A DNA stretch of 64,000 nucleotides from Gaeumannomyces sp. JS-464 (GCA_002197995.1 NGZR01000003.1:6758001-6822000); one strand, 5' to 3'; counted from the stretch's first letter, positions 22,115 to 35,030 are shown. Translations and numbers: made by a program. The notes: generated by a model from the letters alone, not told the origin.

Positions 22115-25100
22115 GATGAAATGTGTGTAGAAAGGATGGGGTATCGGCAGCAGGGGAAAGGAAAAGAAGGGGTGCAGATAGGAGGCTTGAACGAGGAAAA
22201 GTAGAAAGAACAGCAACTAGAAGTATGCAATAGGTATCTCTAAAAATGCTGGGCAAAGAAGACCTGACTAGGCGGGATCGTATGCTATCGCGGTAGGAGG
22301 AAAGAGGGCAGTTTTGTATGCAGTAGTGACAGCAAACAAGATAGGCCCGTGATTATATGACCAGACAGAACTCTATGACGACGATAGGAAAGAAAAGAGG
22401 GTGTCCAGGCCTTGCGACTGAAGAGGTTGATGTCAGCAATCTCCGAGGCAGGATAGTGGCGGGTGAAGAGAGGATATATACTCGATACCATGGCCACATG
22501 GGAGGCCGGCGAGACGTGGGGTAGGCCACTGGAGCGGCCATACATGGCACTCGCACACGTTCTGCCAGAGGCTTGTCCACCTCCCAAGGCTGGGCGGACT
22601 GGACGGTATCCGTCGTGAAAGGACGCCGGGCCAGAACGTAGGAGCGAACACCAGCCTGCGCCCAGGCTTACATGATGCTCCGCTCTTCATCCTCACAGCC
22701 CGGGAATGGTTGGCTGTGCATTAGACACGACGGAGCTTGCCGCCTGCTTTCCCTTGACCGCGCCATAGCAGGAGCAGCTGGAGCCCATTCTGTGCGATCT
22801 GAAAATAGCACAGCCTCATCGAGGAGACCCGACATGAGCAAGGGGAAGTGGAAACGTCCCCTTCGTGCTGCGGGGGCTGGAGCTGTTTCCGCCAACGAGG
22901 GGAAGATTTTAGCCATGTGCCCGTGTGTGACTGGGCGAGGCTCTTGGTCCGGCGGGCGCGCCAGAGGACTTCCATCCGGGGGGCAGTAGACAAAAACGAC
23001 AAGCGCGCGCCGAGAATGCGGTCATGGAAGCACACGATCCTGACTCTAGCGAGGCGCGGCAAGGGGGGTTATGGGTGTTGGCATATTTACAGGGTCTATT
23101 GCTGGAATACTGCATCGTCCGAAAAAGAAAAAGAAAAATAGGAACAGTAGCAAAATTATTATGACCAATAGGCAGACGACTCTTGCAGGCTGAAGACCTG
23201 TCGGGATCCGTCCCTTCGAAAAATTGGGACGCGACGCTGAACGGCAGAGGTTGCAACACGATGCGAGCCCTGTATGCCTTGGGTGATCTCCCGCGCCTCA
23301 CAGTTGGAATATGGTGCATGCGTTTGTGGCAGCTGAGGCGGGCGTCTAAATGGGTCAGGTCAAGCTGCTCCGACGTGGAAGCCAATGAGACATCAATCCT
23401 GCTCGGAGCTTTGCCGGATGTTTTCTGATATCCAGCCCAGTGATCCGATATTCTGACATAGCCATGCTGAATTGGCACAACTGGTCGACAGGGTAGCCTG
23501 GGCGAGGGGCGTGGGTGGCAGGCGGGCAGGAAGGGAGTATAGGGGATGGTTTGTTTGTCAAGCCTCGAGCTGTCACCCACATCCATGGACGGGCGCGGTC
23601 GCCCAAACGGTCAGCGAATAGCTGACAGCTACCTATCGGCCAGGAATATCGGTTCGCTGGCCATGTTTTGCACTCGCAATGGTTGCTCCGGTTAGATGAA
23701 CCAATACCACCAGTAATTTAATGGGACGGCTTGCAACCCCAAAAAAGATCAGAAACCAAGCGGCACAGTTCCTCATATTCGTCCCGTGCTATGGGAATCT
23801 GGGGCCCGCACGCGGGAGCTGTGGCACGATCTCGGATAAGCATGTTCTAGGGGCGTGTGGTGGGTGGATGGTGGGAGCGGGACGCGGAGGAGGGGGGCAG
23901 GCAGGTGTCGAATGCTACGTTAACAACGAGAGGGCTGGGTGACGCAAGACGCAAGGGGCCGCCTCCAAGCTGCACGTTGCTGGCGTCTGCTATCAGCTGC
24001 CGGCTGCCGAAGGCGGCGAAGCCGACGGCTCGATGTGGCGCCGAACGTGGGCTAGGTAGCCCGATTGACTGCATAAGTGCGTCAACGTGTGGCGGACGTT
24101 GGCCTTGACCGACACAAAGACCGGCTGCTGCATGTGAGCATGGCGAAGCTCGGGTCCCAGAGTGCCGAGAGCATGCTGTCCAATGAAGGCCAGAGAAGCG
24201 TCGTGTCGGGTCGCGAGCTGAATCGACAAGCGCGTTTTCTCTCTCGCTTCTCTGGACACATCCATACGAAGCCGCGGCTCCTGCCAGGCATCGCCACTAT
24301 GTCCGCCAGCGTATAGCCTCCGTGCTCTAGACGAGAAAGGCGCAAAGGAGACCGCGACATGGAAACGGGCTGGGAGGTTGGTTGTTTGTTGACTGTAGAA
24401 CAGCTGATGCTGGCGGGCCGCCAGAAAATTTAGCCGCGTTACTCTTAGAAATGCCAGCAAGCTGATCGCCAACAAGTGGGGCGATTCCCCACCAACCCCC
24501 GCGCAAGAGGATGGTTGAGTTGGTAAGCCCAACCATCAGTGATTGAATCGAACTGTCAAGCAGCACCCAGCAGCCAAGTTGGCAGCTCCAAATTTATCCA
24601 TCGCTCATAATGAACAGGGCAGAACCATGGATCCGACGCTCCTCCTGTCTTGACAACAAACCGTCATGGAGGGGGCATTTCCAATGAATGGTGGAAGAAA
24701 TCACAACATCCCCTCAACTCGAAACCTGAGCTGCAGCAATGACGCGTGGGGGCTTGGCTCCCTAAAAAGAACACGCCGGCTGAATGGATGGAAGCTTCAT
24801 TTCGCTATTGGCCCTCCATTACGATATCTGGATCTATATCAGCCACGCAGTCACATCTCGCGAGCCTTTTCTTGGCAGGAATCGGCGGAGGGCAGAAGCC
24901 GCGACTTCAAGCTGGAGCCCCTTGGAATCTGCCCCCACATCACTAATTTGGCCGTCGGGTTCGTCTTGGCCTCAATCGGCGAAGGCCTGGATATCCAGGC
25001 AGGCATCGCATGGATCGTTATGCTCCAGGATCGACCGTCGCAGTTGGGCCTTTTCTGCTGTACTCGGCATAATCCAACACCGCCCTAAATACGTGGGTGC

Positions 25101-25252
25101 CTAGATTCCGTACGTGATCATTTCTATCGTTTATGTAACGAATGACGGCGACAACACGAGGCACTGGGCCCCTTTGAATGGATGTGTGAAGAGCCCACCT
25201 GAAATTGGCGCGACCCTCACCCCGTGCGGACAGATAGAAAGATGACCAACAA
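22115..25252. other. 3.1-kb gene-free stretch
   Basis: I find no supportable gene. Short ORFs on both strands (for example 24666-25088 plus and 22909-23586 minus) lack family features and overlap one another. The first part is C/T-rich on the minus strand and is probably the leader of the TmpA-like gene. Confidence 0.5.
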
Positions 25253-26815
25253 TCACTTGCCGGACGTCTGCACAGGCCGGCGTGTCTTTTGCAAGAGGTA
25301 GTCGCCCCCTCCAGTGCCTTGTACACCCCGTACAGCCCACGGACAGGCCACACCCTGAACAGGCGATGCTTCACCCGCGCGGCCCGCGTCGCCCGCGCCG
25401 CAGCCTCCTCGGCCTCGACATCCACCCCGACCTTGTCGTAGACGCTCGGCAGGTACGCGGCGCCGTACCTCGCCCTCAGCGCGTCGTATGAGGCCCGGTC
25501 GTAGTGCGCCCAGAACTCGTCCTCAGTGTAGAAGGCCTGCGCGTACAGCCACTTCTTGCCTCCCAGCTCGGCGACCTTGGCCTCGAGCGCGCGGTTCCGC
25601 CGCACGACCTCGCGCCTGTCGCGCGAGGGCAGCGGACCCCAGACGCCAAAGTTGAGCAGGTCCGGGCAGGCCGCCGGGTCGGCGAACTGCGAGTGCAGGC
25701 CGTGCGCCGCGTCCGGCCCGCCGTCGCGCCGCAGCCGCAGCGGGCACAGCCAGAGGGGCAGGATGCCGGGCATCTCGGCGGCCAGCCAGGCCGCGAAGGC
25801 GGGCGCCCCGTCCATGGGCACGCCGACGTCCTGCGTCATGTAAAAGTCGGACAGGCCCGACTTGTGCAGCGCCCGGTACATAACGCGCGTGTGCATCAGC
25901 GGGTCCAGCGCGAAGCGCGTAACCCTGTTAAAGGGCGTGTGGAAGTACTGAAACGCCCAGCGGGCGGCCCAGAAGCCGCCGCGGTCGTAGCGGAAGAGGT
26001 AGTCTGTCAGGGGGATGTAGTCCTTCACTGCAGCGCCGCCGTCGCCGCCGGGTGCGGTTTTCCTGAGACCTGGTAGGGCGTGTTTTTCCACGTGGATGTA
26101 AAACCACGGGTCTTTGGCCCGCGTGAAACGGCGCGGCGACGAGCCTTCGGGGAGGGTGTCGATCATGCGGCCCGCACAGATGACGACCGCGTCCGGCGAG
26201 TATACAATGCCGTCGACAAAGTCATTGTCTTCTCGGGCTGTTTCCGCTCGGATCTTCTCCACAGAACCTGCCACGCTCCGTGACAGATGGTACTCGAGCT
26301 CCACAAAGGGCTTCGCTTCGATGAGTCGGACCTCCAGCAAGGTGACCACGCCGAGCGTTCCGAAGGCAGAAGCAGCGCCCCAAAACAGGTCCGGCCGTTC
26401 CGTGCCCGACGCGTGCGCCACCTCTCCCGTCGGCAGGACGATCTCTATGCGCACGACGGTGGCGTCAAAGGCGCCGTGGCGGAAAGAGCTGCTCTCGCCG
26501 GATGTTCCGGAGAAGCCGCCGCCGACAGTGATGCCGGGGAACTCCATGACCACGGGCGGGACGAGACCATGGGGCAGGGTGGTGGCCACCAGGGCATCCA
26601 TGGGGACATTGGCTCGACCACGGCGGTCCTGGAGCCGTCGGCGTCGAGGACAGCACGTGGTCCAGCCGGCTGGTGTCGACCGTGTTGTCGGGCCGCTTGT
26701 CGGAGCGCCGCGTGCTGTTGGTGGAGCCGTGGTAGATGCGGAATGGCTGCTGTCGCTCCGAGAATTGGCGCACGCGCGAGGCGACGGCCGCGACGGCCTG
26801 GTCGTGGGCCTCCAT
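25253..26815 (-). CDS. FAD-linked oxidase, DHCR24/Delta24-sterol-reductase-like (three frame breaks)
   Basis: Flavoenzyme of the PCMH-type FAD family. It has the FAD-contacting loop GITVGGGFSGTSGESSS, followed by HGAFDATVVRIEIVLPTGE and FWGAASAFGTLGVVT, as in sterol side-chain reductases (DHCR24/DIM). The C-terminal part has SDFYMTQDVGVPM, LNFGVWGPL and KKWLYAQAFYTEDEFW, also typical. The start MEAHDQAVAAVASRVRQF lies at 26815. Single bases are missing near 26650 and 26632 (before NVPMDALVATT) and in a C5 run at 25305-25309. Restoring the last one gives an end KALEGGDYLLQKTRRPVQ and a stop at 25253-25255. Total becomes 522 codons exactly. Sterol as substrate is inferred from the family only. 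Confidence 0.85.
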
Positions 26816-27245
26816 TTCTGATGCCGAGTCGTGGGGCGCGCGTGTCTGGTGATTGCGGGACAAGCGACTCTGGGACCGGCCTCCCTTCCAACCTCCAAGC
26901 CCGCGCATGTCGCCGGAACACAATTCATTGACTCTGGTAAGCCGGACCGTAGCACAGTCAGGCCTCGTCATCGGGTTCATCCTTTCCGCCATGCATCCCT
27001 GTGCTGTGCGGGACCAACATGCCATTACCCTGAGCGTTCGTCAGCACCCAAACTCCTCCACGCCAGCCAGGGGCTTGGCGCCAATTCTCCGCATGGACCG
27101 ACAAGAAGTTCTGCCCACAGCAAGCAATCACCAACCCGAACAGATAATAACTACACCGAGGGGTACTAGCACGTTTGGCATTCTCTTTGACTCGGATTGC
27201 TAGCTAAACCCTTTGGATCCAATTCCCTCGTTTGACTTTACCATC
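26816..27245. other. promoter region of the FAD-oxidase gene
   Basis: About 430 bases lie between the FAD-oxidase start and the BTB-gene stop. No gene or clear element is seen. Confidence 0.4.
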
Positions 27246-28621
27246 CTATTCTCGAATGATCAGTTTCTCTGCGAACTCGTACCAACTGTCGCTTTTCCTC
27301 CTCTTCCGCCTTAGGGGCTCTGTGATGTTGTTGAAATCGTCGATGTTGAAGCCGTCGACGTCTTTAATTTTGATCCTTTCGTGGATAATACTCTCGAGCT
27401 TGCATTGATGGATGTAGGCATGTCTGCCAGTAGGTAGACACCAGCCCGGTGATCGAATTGCCGATACCGCATTGATCAGCTCATCAAAGGGAAGCTTCAC
27501 AAACTCTGTCTCAGTGACCAGAGAGCCCTTGACAAACATCGCACGGTGGAGTGTCCCAAGCAACATTGCTGAACACGCGGGCGAGCACCCTGCATTTCCG
27601 TCAATAAAATCTTGGTGAAGCTGTCGAAGCAACGTTAAAAGTTCGTTAATGATCATTGCCCGAACACGACAGATGATGTCTATATGGTTTAATTATGAGC
27701 TAATGACTCCATGGCAATAGAAATAATTTGATGGTGCGAGGAGGCATTTACCATTAATTATTTCTGGTATAGGAAGATTTAGTAGCATCAGCGGGCCTCG
27801 GCTTTGATGCATCGCGATCCTGGTTAGACTTTTGAATACCTCTGCTCTCCGGAACACCCATGATATGAGAAGCCATAGGATAAGATCCCTAGACATCTCT
27901 GTTGGCTGTTGCAGCTTTCCAATCCACACCTCAACCGCAAACTCGGCCACCTCGTGGCACTTGTAATAGTCAACGAGGGCGGCAATCTTTGCAAGCATAT
28001 CCAAGCTCACGGACTTGGGAACATGCTGAGTTCTGCCATGGATGATGCCCATGAGGATGAACAAGGCGTCGGGGTCCCAGTCCTCGGCGGTGACGACTAG
28101 GCCGTCTGATTCTTGCCAAGAGCCACCAAGCATAGCCTCGAAGTACGATGAGGCGAGGGACAGGTGCTTCGAAGAAAGTCGGAACCGGACTTCTCGTTGT
28201 TGCGGAGGGTTCGCCAGCTCGCTCGCCGGCTCGATCCCGGTGGACTGAGTGCTCGCATCGCCTTGGGGTCCAGGCAAAGTGGGGGTCGCGTTGAGTGCAA
28301 AATCGGCATCAACATCGGGGTCAATCGGAAACAGGCTCATCAGGAGCGGGTTCGTCGAACCAGTCATCATGGGTGGGCTCAGGGGCGGCGGCCGATTCAG
28401 TGGGGTTGGATTTAACTAGAATGAACAAGGTCAGTTTTAGAATGCGCGCTTGCAAATGGGATAATTGCTATTTTCCGCGTTTTTGGGTCTCCCTCTTTTT
28501 CTTGCTCCGGGCTGCGCTTACCTTCTTCGACTTTCACCGGCTGTACAGCCGCGAATGGAGCGTTCGGATTGCGAAGAATCAGGGTGACATCCCCACCAGG
28601 ATCGAGCTGATAGTCCCACAT
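27246..28621 (-). CDS. BTB/POZ-domain protein
   Basis: Member of the fungal BTB family of putative Cul3 adaptors. Exon 1 (28522-28621) reads MWDYQLDPGGDVTLILRNPN, the typical family start. Intron 28416-28521 separates it from exon 2 (27752-28415), which has the BTB core (RFRLSSKHLSLASSYFEAML, TAEDWDPDALFILMGIIHG, LDMLAKIAALVDYYKC). Intron 27680-27751 leads to exon 3, ending EKLIIRE. One extra base near 28317-28332 changes frame just after DEPAPDEPVSD. Removing it gives 399 codons. The exon 3 join NDIICRVRAMIINELL is in phase. No Kelch or other partner domain is present. It ends 430 bp from the divergent start of the FAD-oxidase gene. Confidence 0.75.
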
Positions 28622-29590
28622 GATGGCATGCAGGTAGAGATCTTCATGGCTCCATGGAGAACGCCCAACAGCCGCCGATGGAATGATGAAAGAGGAGAGC
28701 GAGAATGAGGGAGTGTCGAGAAGGTGGAAACCATTTCCCCGCACCTACCCCTCTAAGAATCATTTGACTGCAGGTAGCCAACATTATTCACCGGGCTCAC
28801 AGCCAATAACGTCGGCGTTTTTTTATTTAACAAAAATAGGGTAAATTCTAAAAGCCTTTCCCTCTTCGACGCCTTCCGATTAGATCAGCTCGCAGCACTG
28901 GTTAAAACCAAACAAATCCCAGCGGCTGCAGGCAAGGTTGGCAGGCTAACATGACACGCTGACGTAAAAAAAAAATGACAGGACCACTAAAAAGCAGCTT
29001 TCTATGGTTTACGAAATTTCTCCGTCTTAAGAGGCATAGGCTGATCTGCAGCGTCTTAGGGAGGCTTATGGGCCAGATGAAAAAAAAAGCAGTCAGGCAG
29101 TGTCAACCTGCGGGTTCCAGCTTGCGATAATTGCTAGGTATAATCCAGTCAGGAAAATTATTGAATTTTCTCACAGTTAAAAGCGTCCATGTAACCAGTT
29201 GGAGCAATGCAAGAACAGTGTTTGTTATCCGTAACATAAGCTCCGGGCTCAAACCGAACCGGCAAAGGAGTGACCACTATACTCGAGAAGAGAAAGTCCA
29301 AACTCGATGATGGGAAAGGAATGAAAACCAGCGTAGTCTTCCAACGGCGCTGAAGAGAAAGCAACACCGACTTCAAAATCTGCCACCCCACTCCATGAAG
29401 CTGCAATGTGATCCGTTAGCCCGCATTCTAATATCGAAGGCTTCTAGCCAGCCGGGGCAAGTAGTGGCAGGACTGTTGCCAAAGGGCCCAGCCTTTACAC
29501 TATTGGACCTCAGCCAAAAGGAAGCCGGCTGGAAAAATCACTGACCAATCCTCCGAAGTTGAGCTCGTCTCAAAGCCCTCTCCTGAACTT
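28622..29590. other. AT-richer intergenic stretch
   Basis: This ~970-bp region has several A or T runs (28818, 28966, 29080) and is visibly richer in A/T than its surroundings. A minus-strand ORF at 29158-29406 (82 aa) ends KHCSCIAPTGYMDAFNCEK, which has a cysteine pattern, but no signal peptide or upstream exon could be joined to it. Confidence 0.45.
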
Positions 29591-29911
29591 TTAGATCCAG
29601 ACGCAGGCGGTGCGCTCCTGGCCGCAAGCCATCTGCAAAGGGTAGCGACAGGTTAGCTATTTGTTGAATATGCTTCGTATAAAGTCACACCAGGGGTCTG
29701 GGCAGAATGTTTCTTACCCAGCGCTTCTCGTCAGGGCAGGTCCACTTGTCACAGGGGCCCTTCTGGTAGTTGCAGGGGCAGTCGACCTGGCCGACGATGG
29801 AGCCGCCGGCGCAGGCGGGCATGCCCTTGTTGCAGTCAGCCCGGGCCTCGAGGGGTTGGCGGCGACGACACCGACGGCGGCGAGGATGGACAGGACGTTG
29901 AAGAACTGCAT
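29591..29911 (-). CDS. small secreted cysteine-rich protein (effector-like)
   Basis: Exon 1 (29718-29911) encodes a clear signal peptide, MQFFNVLSILAAVGVVAANP. A cysteine-rich mature part follows (ADCNKGMPACAG, VDCPCNYQKGPCDKWTC). An 85-bp intron (29633-29717) with a CTAAC branch site leads to exon 2 (29591-29632), ending WMACGQERTACVWI. The frame needs one base added in the C4 run at 29852-29855 (plus-strand gggg), between the signal peptide and LEARADCNKG. The product is then 78 residues with eight cysteines, probably four disulfides. Size, export signal and cysteine density fit fungal small secreted proteins; a role in host or microbe interaction is only inference. A TATA-like box lies 140 bases upstream. 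Confidence 0.75.
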
Positions 29912-30050
29912 TGTTGCGGTTGGGAGTTGTTGTCGTGGGACTTGGAAAAAAAGATGAGGGAGGATGGAGAGTTGCTGGATGTGATTGCTTTGTGATGTGT
30001 GAGTGCGATGAGGAGAAGGAGATTGTGTTGAGTTTAGGAGATGTTGCTGC

Positions 30051-30060
30051 CCTTAATATA
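30051..30060 (-). promoter_or_regulatory. TATA-like box of the secreted-protein gene
   Basis: The minus strand reads TATATTAAGG about 140 bases before the ATG at 29911, followed by a C/A-rich leader typical of highly expressed fungal genes. Confidence 0.5.
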
Positions 30061-31119
30061 GACGGCGAGATGTTATGCAGCCTCGCTGCTACTTTCCTAG
30101 TCGCCTGGTTGCGACAGGTAGACATGAGTAAAACTAGAAATGATCATCCTCTGTGTTCATCTCTCGCATTCTGTGCTCCTTTGAAACTCGGACTTCAGGC
30201 TCTGTGTGGAGCAACAGTTGAGCACACAAGTGAAGCGGAGGCTATGTCATGATCTCATAGGATACGACGTGTAGTAGCCGCCATGTTCTCTTGCTTATGG
30301 GTTTTACCAGCACCAGGTCCCTAGTACGCCTGGGGCTTGGGGCAGTCGACCTTGCGAAGCCCGGTTTCCCCTGAATTCTCTTGTTCCTGTTTTCCTGTAC
30401 AGAGACAGCATCACCATTTTTCCACGCTTGCTCCTGTTGAAGTCCGAGCAATGTGGACTCGTCGGATTGTTTCTGTAGATCTTCTCCTGTTTACATCGTA
30501 GCGTTGACCATGTTCTGTTTAAAAGCGGACTTGCACGAGACCCAGTTAAAGTTCGCATAACGGCTGACTCTTGTAGCCTGATCTCTTTGCTTGGGATGTC
30601 TGTAGCCAATAAACACTTTTCACGACACGCTGTGGTGTTTAGCTAGACCCCAAAATCCTCTGTTGGCAAGGGTCATGGAGTTTGGCGGGAAAGCAGAGGG
30701 ATATTAGCTAAGGCACATGTTGAGTAAAAAAGTGGCGTGTGGTGTTTTGATAGGGCGGCTCGGAATCCAGGCGCGAAGGCTCGGATTAGCAAGCCCTGAG
30801 CGCCCAGCCGCCGGGAATGCAAGATGACAAAGGCTTCGGTAGGCAAATTTTTATCCTGCTGCCTGCGGCAGGAAGCGGGCCGGCCTGTCGATCCGATGCC
30901 GATCCAATCCTGATATGTGGAGAAGTGCCGACGCTGACCAAGAGGCGTAAACAGTCGGACCCGAGACTGAGTACTGACTGGGCAGGTAAGCAAGTTAGCG
31001 GCGACGCTGGAACTACTTTGCGTGCACGTCATTCACTGTAAATGCAAAAGGGCGGTCTCCTCAAGCGTAAATCCCAGCTTCCCCACCGATACTAGACGCA
31101 TCGCCGCCATTGCTAGCAG
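30061..31119. other. intergenic, nothing recognised
   Basis: No gene is seen. Short ORFs at 30304-30609 (minus) and 30673-31032 (minus) have no family features. Confidence 0.5.
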
Positions 31120-33031
31120 TCAAGTTTCCGCCGGGAAGTTTCCGGGCCAAAGTGAGCCAGCACCAGAGAATGATGGGCCATAAACTCCCGCGAGGGCGTC
31201 CTGATAGTTAACCCCTTCCGACCCTGGCCCCAGACCAAGTGTGTGATATCCCGAACTGCTAGCCATCATTTCCAATACTGTGCTCCAGGTGCGGGATCCC
31301 TCTCCCTCCGACAGCCAGGTCTCCAATGGGATGCCGTGTCTTTGCTGACAAAGTTCCGAAACTGTAAGCCCATCGTTGTTTTGAACATCCGGACAGGTTC
31401 CATACTGGAGAAAGACAGAAGCCATCTCGCTGCAAGTTGCTGTTCCGGTTTGGAGAACGAGGTTATGCAACACTGTATTGCCGACTCCGTCGACGGCGCT
31501 GACATCCTTAGTCGCGCTTGCTAGCAGGCGTGCGCTTTGCAAGGCTCTTTCATGGTAAGGCCTCCGCCCGGGGATGTGGCACGGGCTTCCGCGAACATGT
31601 TTGGCCACGCAGTGTAAAGGTAGGTCGTCACGGTCATTACGTGCTTCGGTATCGGCCCCGGCCTCGAGAAGTATCTGGAGTAGCCGCGGATCGTGATGGG
31701 AAGCAGCCTCGTGCACTGGTGTATCCGGGTGTTGGCAGTATAGTTAGTAAAAAGGGCATCGAGAAAAAGAAGGAATTCGTACTGGTCCTTACAGGGGCTA
31801 TTGCCGTATCTTAGCTGCCCTCGGTGGACTGCGTGACAGTTTACGTCGGCGCCTCTTTCAAGTAGTAACACGACCAGAAAAAGGTCCGGGGAGTGTGGAT
31901 CAATCCGAGAGATAGCGATCAGCAGGGGGGTTCGACCCTCGCATGTGCCATTGACATCAAACCCCCAGTCCAGCCAGAGTTTGGTCATCAAGTAATCCCC
32001 GCGCTCCACAGCAGTGCAAAGAACCTTGGTCATGAACTTGGGCTCAGGGGGATTAGGCAACTTGGACAAGAGCAGCTGAATCCTTTCTAGGGCCTGAGCT
32101 TTCGTGAGCCCGCACTCGGGACCGTATGTGACGACGGAGAGGGCGTTGAGATTCACGTCGCCGAGTCCGCTGCTGGCCAAGCACTGGAAGATATTTTCGT
32201 CCCCCTTATACCATTTAAAAGGGTCCTCGCCCTCGGCGAATTTGGCGCCTCGACTGAGTGCCCATCTCAACATGTCGATATTTTGAGATTGAGTGGCCAA
32301 TATTGCCTGAGAAGAGCCATCAAGCGGCGGAAGAATCAGTTCAAAAACCTCGGGCAGCCATCCACCGGGGCGCATGGGAGACGGAGACGTACAAATGAAG
32401 CGGAGGCCCCGGGCATGTTGAGGTCCAGTCCATAGCTAAGAAACAAGTCCAATGCCTCGAAATGCGCGGGCTGGAAAGTTGCATGGCGGGATTTCAGGGA
32501 TCCAAAGAGTAGCAGACTGCAGATGGGTCCATGGAATTTGGGCCCGGCCGGATTGAGGCCAAAGTACCTCGAATTGACGTCGGCCCCCGAGTCCAGCAGC
32601 AGGCGGAGGAGATCAAGGTCGGGAGGGCTCCTTGTCGCGACGGCCTGTCCGGTTTGAGGGTCAGTCCTCGGTGTGATTTGACAGAAGGTAAGGCTGGAAG
32701 CGGGTTACCGTATGCAAAGCTGTCGCGCAAGCAGCCCCCCTTGTTTGCCTGACGGTGTCTGCGTTGGGGTCTGCGCCGAGCGCGAGGAGCAAGTGCACGA
32801 TGTCCAGCTCGCCCGCCAGGATAGCCGCGACGAGAGGGTTTTGATTGCGAAGGGTCACGCCGTTGGGGTCGATGCTCGCATCTCGCGCAAGCACGGCGTT
32901 GAGCCCAGCCAGGTCGCCTCTCTCCACGGCCGCGTAGAATTCGTAGAAGTCGGCGTTGGCCAGGGGGACGGCCTGGCGGCAATGGCGTAATGGCGAGAAC
33001 GGCGCTCTGCGGCGTACAGATCCCTATCCAT
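31120..33031 (-). CDS. ankyrin-repeat protein (two frame breaks)
   Basis: Three exons: 32709-33031, 31793-32644 and 31120-31715, with introns 32645-32708 and 31716-31792 (the latter has a perfect TACTAAC branch site). The start is MDRDLYAAERRSRHY. Ankyrin units are visible as ERGDLAGLNAVLARD, NPLVAAILAGELDIVHLLL, LLRLLLDSGADVN, GRTPLLIAIS, LLLERGADVN, SPLHEAASHHDPRLLQILL and DDLPLHCVAKHV. Single bases are missing near 32975 (C run) and in a C4 run at 32407-32410; restoring both gives 591 codons. No enzymatic domain is seen. Ankyrin proteins of this size are common in fungal non-self-recognition and stress genes, but nothing here assigns a role. Confidence 0.8.
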
Positions 33032-34199
33032 CACAACAGCTGTGCACTGGCGGTGTGGGAGCTTCGCTTGTCGCCTCTATCGACAACCAGATGTCGAGCA
33101 TTCTAGATTGGTGGGTGTGTTGGCCGTCTGCGCAGACCCCGCGGTTGCCTACAAGTACACGGCCTGTGCACAAGGCGCTCGACGTGCTGCCTTGATCTGA
33201 ACCCTGCCAACAACTACATTAGGTCGATAAGTGGCGTCGCCTAGCCCCGCAGCCGGGTCGAAGTGCTTTGCTACTTCGTCGCCATAAAGAGGACGACGCG
33301 GGTGAAGGAATAAAGGATCGAGAGATAGCGGAGATTCACACAGCGTCATGATCAGGGCAGTGGTGGTATTCCTTAGAAATGATGATTCGCCAATGCCACC
33401 ATGTTGTGGCGGTAGCTGGCATTAGTTGGAAAGATGGAAGGTTGGAAGGCGCTATAGAAAAGGCAACGGCCGTGGCGATTAGGAGTTAGTTGTCATGGTT
33501 GCCGCCAGCTTGGCGCACGGACCCCAAACGACCCCCCTCGAACACTGAACGGTTTCTGGGCGGCTAGTCCGACAGCATTTGACAGCCTTCTACCTCGCGA
33601 GGGTGGCCGCGAAACAGAGCCCCAAGTCTTGCTACCTGCCAGCATCGTTCGCCCAATCCTACGGGAAAACTGCCAGCCCCGCCGCCGCCGCACATCCTGC
33701 TCATCACGAGGCGGCAGCGCGAGACTGGCGTGTTTGAACCGCCCGACAGACGCCTCCAGACAGACCCCATACCGCGTACAATGACCAGACCGCGTGTGCC
33801 AAGGCCGTTCCACACGGACGGGCCCATGGTCGTCCGCCCAGCTACTCCTTCGACAGCCTGCGGAGGCCCCGGCTCCGCAAATCTCTGTTCGCCTTGAAGG
33901 ACATACGGTGGCTGCAGCACTTGGGCGGTGGCATTGACGGCTACTGCTGGAAGGTCGCCTTCGGTGATCAAGGTCCCTTTGTGTGAAAATGGTGCACCAG
34001 CGCTTGTTTTTTTCTCTTTTCTGCCCACCGCACATATCCCATTGCTGATTTTGTCACCAATTACCTCCCCAGTTCTGGGAAGACCAAGACCCGGGCGGCT
34101 TCCTCTACTGGGCCGCCCAACGCGAATTCCAGAACGCTGCTGTCCTTCAAATGACAGAAGCGTCAATAGTGAGCGCGGCAAAGCCCGTGTAATTGACGA
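33032..34199. other. intergenic, no supported gene
   Basis: Overlapping ORFs on both strands (for example 33564-34223 minus, 219 aa) show no conserved motif. I do not call a gene. Confidence 0.45.
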
Positions 34200-34717
34200 T
34201 CCAGAGAACGGCATGGAGGCCATCGAAAACCTCTATGCCTTCTCCGAGGAGGGACGCCAGAAGCCACGCATCCAGGCCGACGTGGATGGCACTAGCCACC
34301 AGGGGATGTGCAGAACGAGGAAGTGCTTCGGCTGGTTGAAGCTGAACTGCGACAGCTTTGGCCACCGGAAAAACAGGTCACCGCCTGTTCAGGTCGGCAA
34401 GTGGCGTCGCGAGCCCACGCAGCCTGGCCGGGAGTACTTCGCCATCGTGTACGAGTTCATCGAGGAGGACGAGCTTGATAAGGAGGAGGAGAATTCACTG
34501 GCCCAAAAAGAGGCAAACCGTCACAGGATTGGCGTGACCATGGAGTTCCTGTGGCGGCTCGGGTTCGAGTTTGGTGATACGACGTTCCTGGATAACTGGA
34601 AAGGCGGTGTGCTGATTGACCTTTGCGAGATCGTCTTTCCATACGGAGTTGGGAGACAGCTGCGTGGTTACCGCATGAAGGGGAACGCTAACAGTACGGG
34701 GCTCAGCGGGTTCCGGG
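34200..34717 (+). CDS. hypothetical protein of a fungal-specific kinase-like family (fragment)
   Basis: Coding-like sequence lies inside a long open frame (33928-35211). It begins around NGMEAIENLYAFSEEG, continues CFGWLKLNCDSFGHRKN and YFAIVYEFIEEDELD, and ends FLWRLGFEFG, FLDNWKGGVLIDLCEIVFP and YGVGRQLRGYRMKG. The blocks FGWLK, AIVYEFIEE and NWKGGVLIDL recur, from memory, in an expanded ascomycete family sometimes placed near FTA2/kinase-like folds. Catalytic kinase motifs are not visible here. The rest of the open frame on both sides does not look coding, so this may be a degraded copy. Boundaries are approximate. Confidence 0.45.
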
Positions 34718-35030
34718 AGGGATTCGACACGATACCACCAACATCACCGTGCCCTCTGCTGTGTTCTTCCCCCAGGCAGTCGCCTACTCTGAGCTTCCTT
34801 CGGGAAGCGAAGACAGAGGTATTTCCCCCCTCCCCCTCTCCCCTCATACAACCAACCATTCCCGAATTCATCCCCCCGCCAATCTTGCTCTCTCGCCGTC
34901 ACCTTCTTGTCCTTCTCTGTTGTGAAGGTGAATTGGCGATGCCGCTCACCCCTGGTCCAACCGGCAAACCGAATGCTCTCCGTGATGTCGTGACGAGATG
35001 GCCTATCCTCGCTCGCACTTCCCGCGTCCC

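Noticed and set aside
33564..34223. A 219-residue minus-strand ORF
   Set aside because: Composition looks random, there are no motifs, and it overlaps another minus-strand ORF in a different frame.
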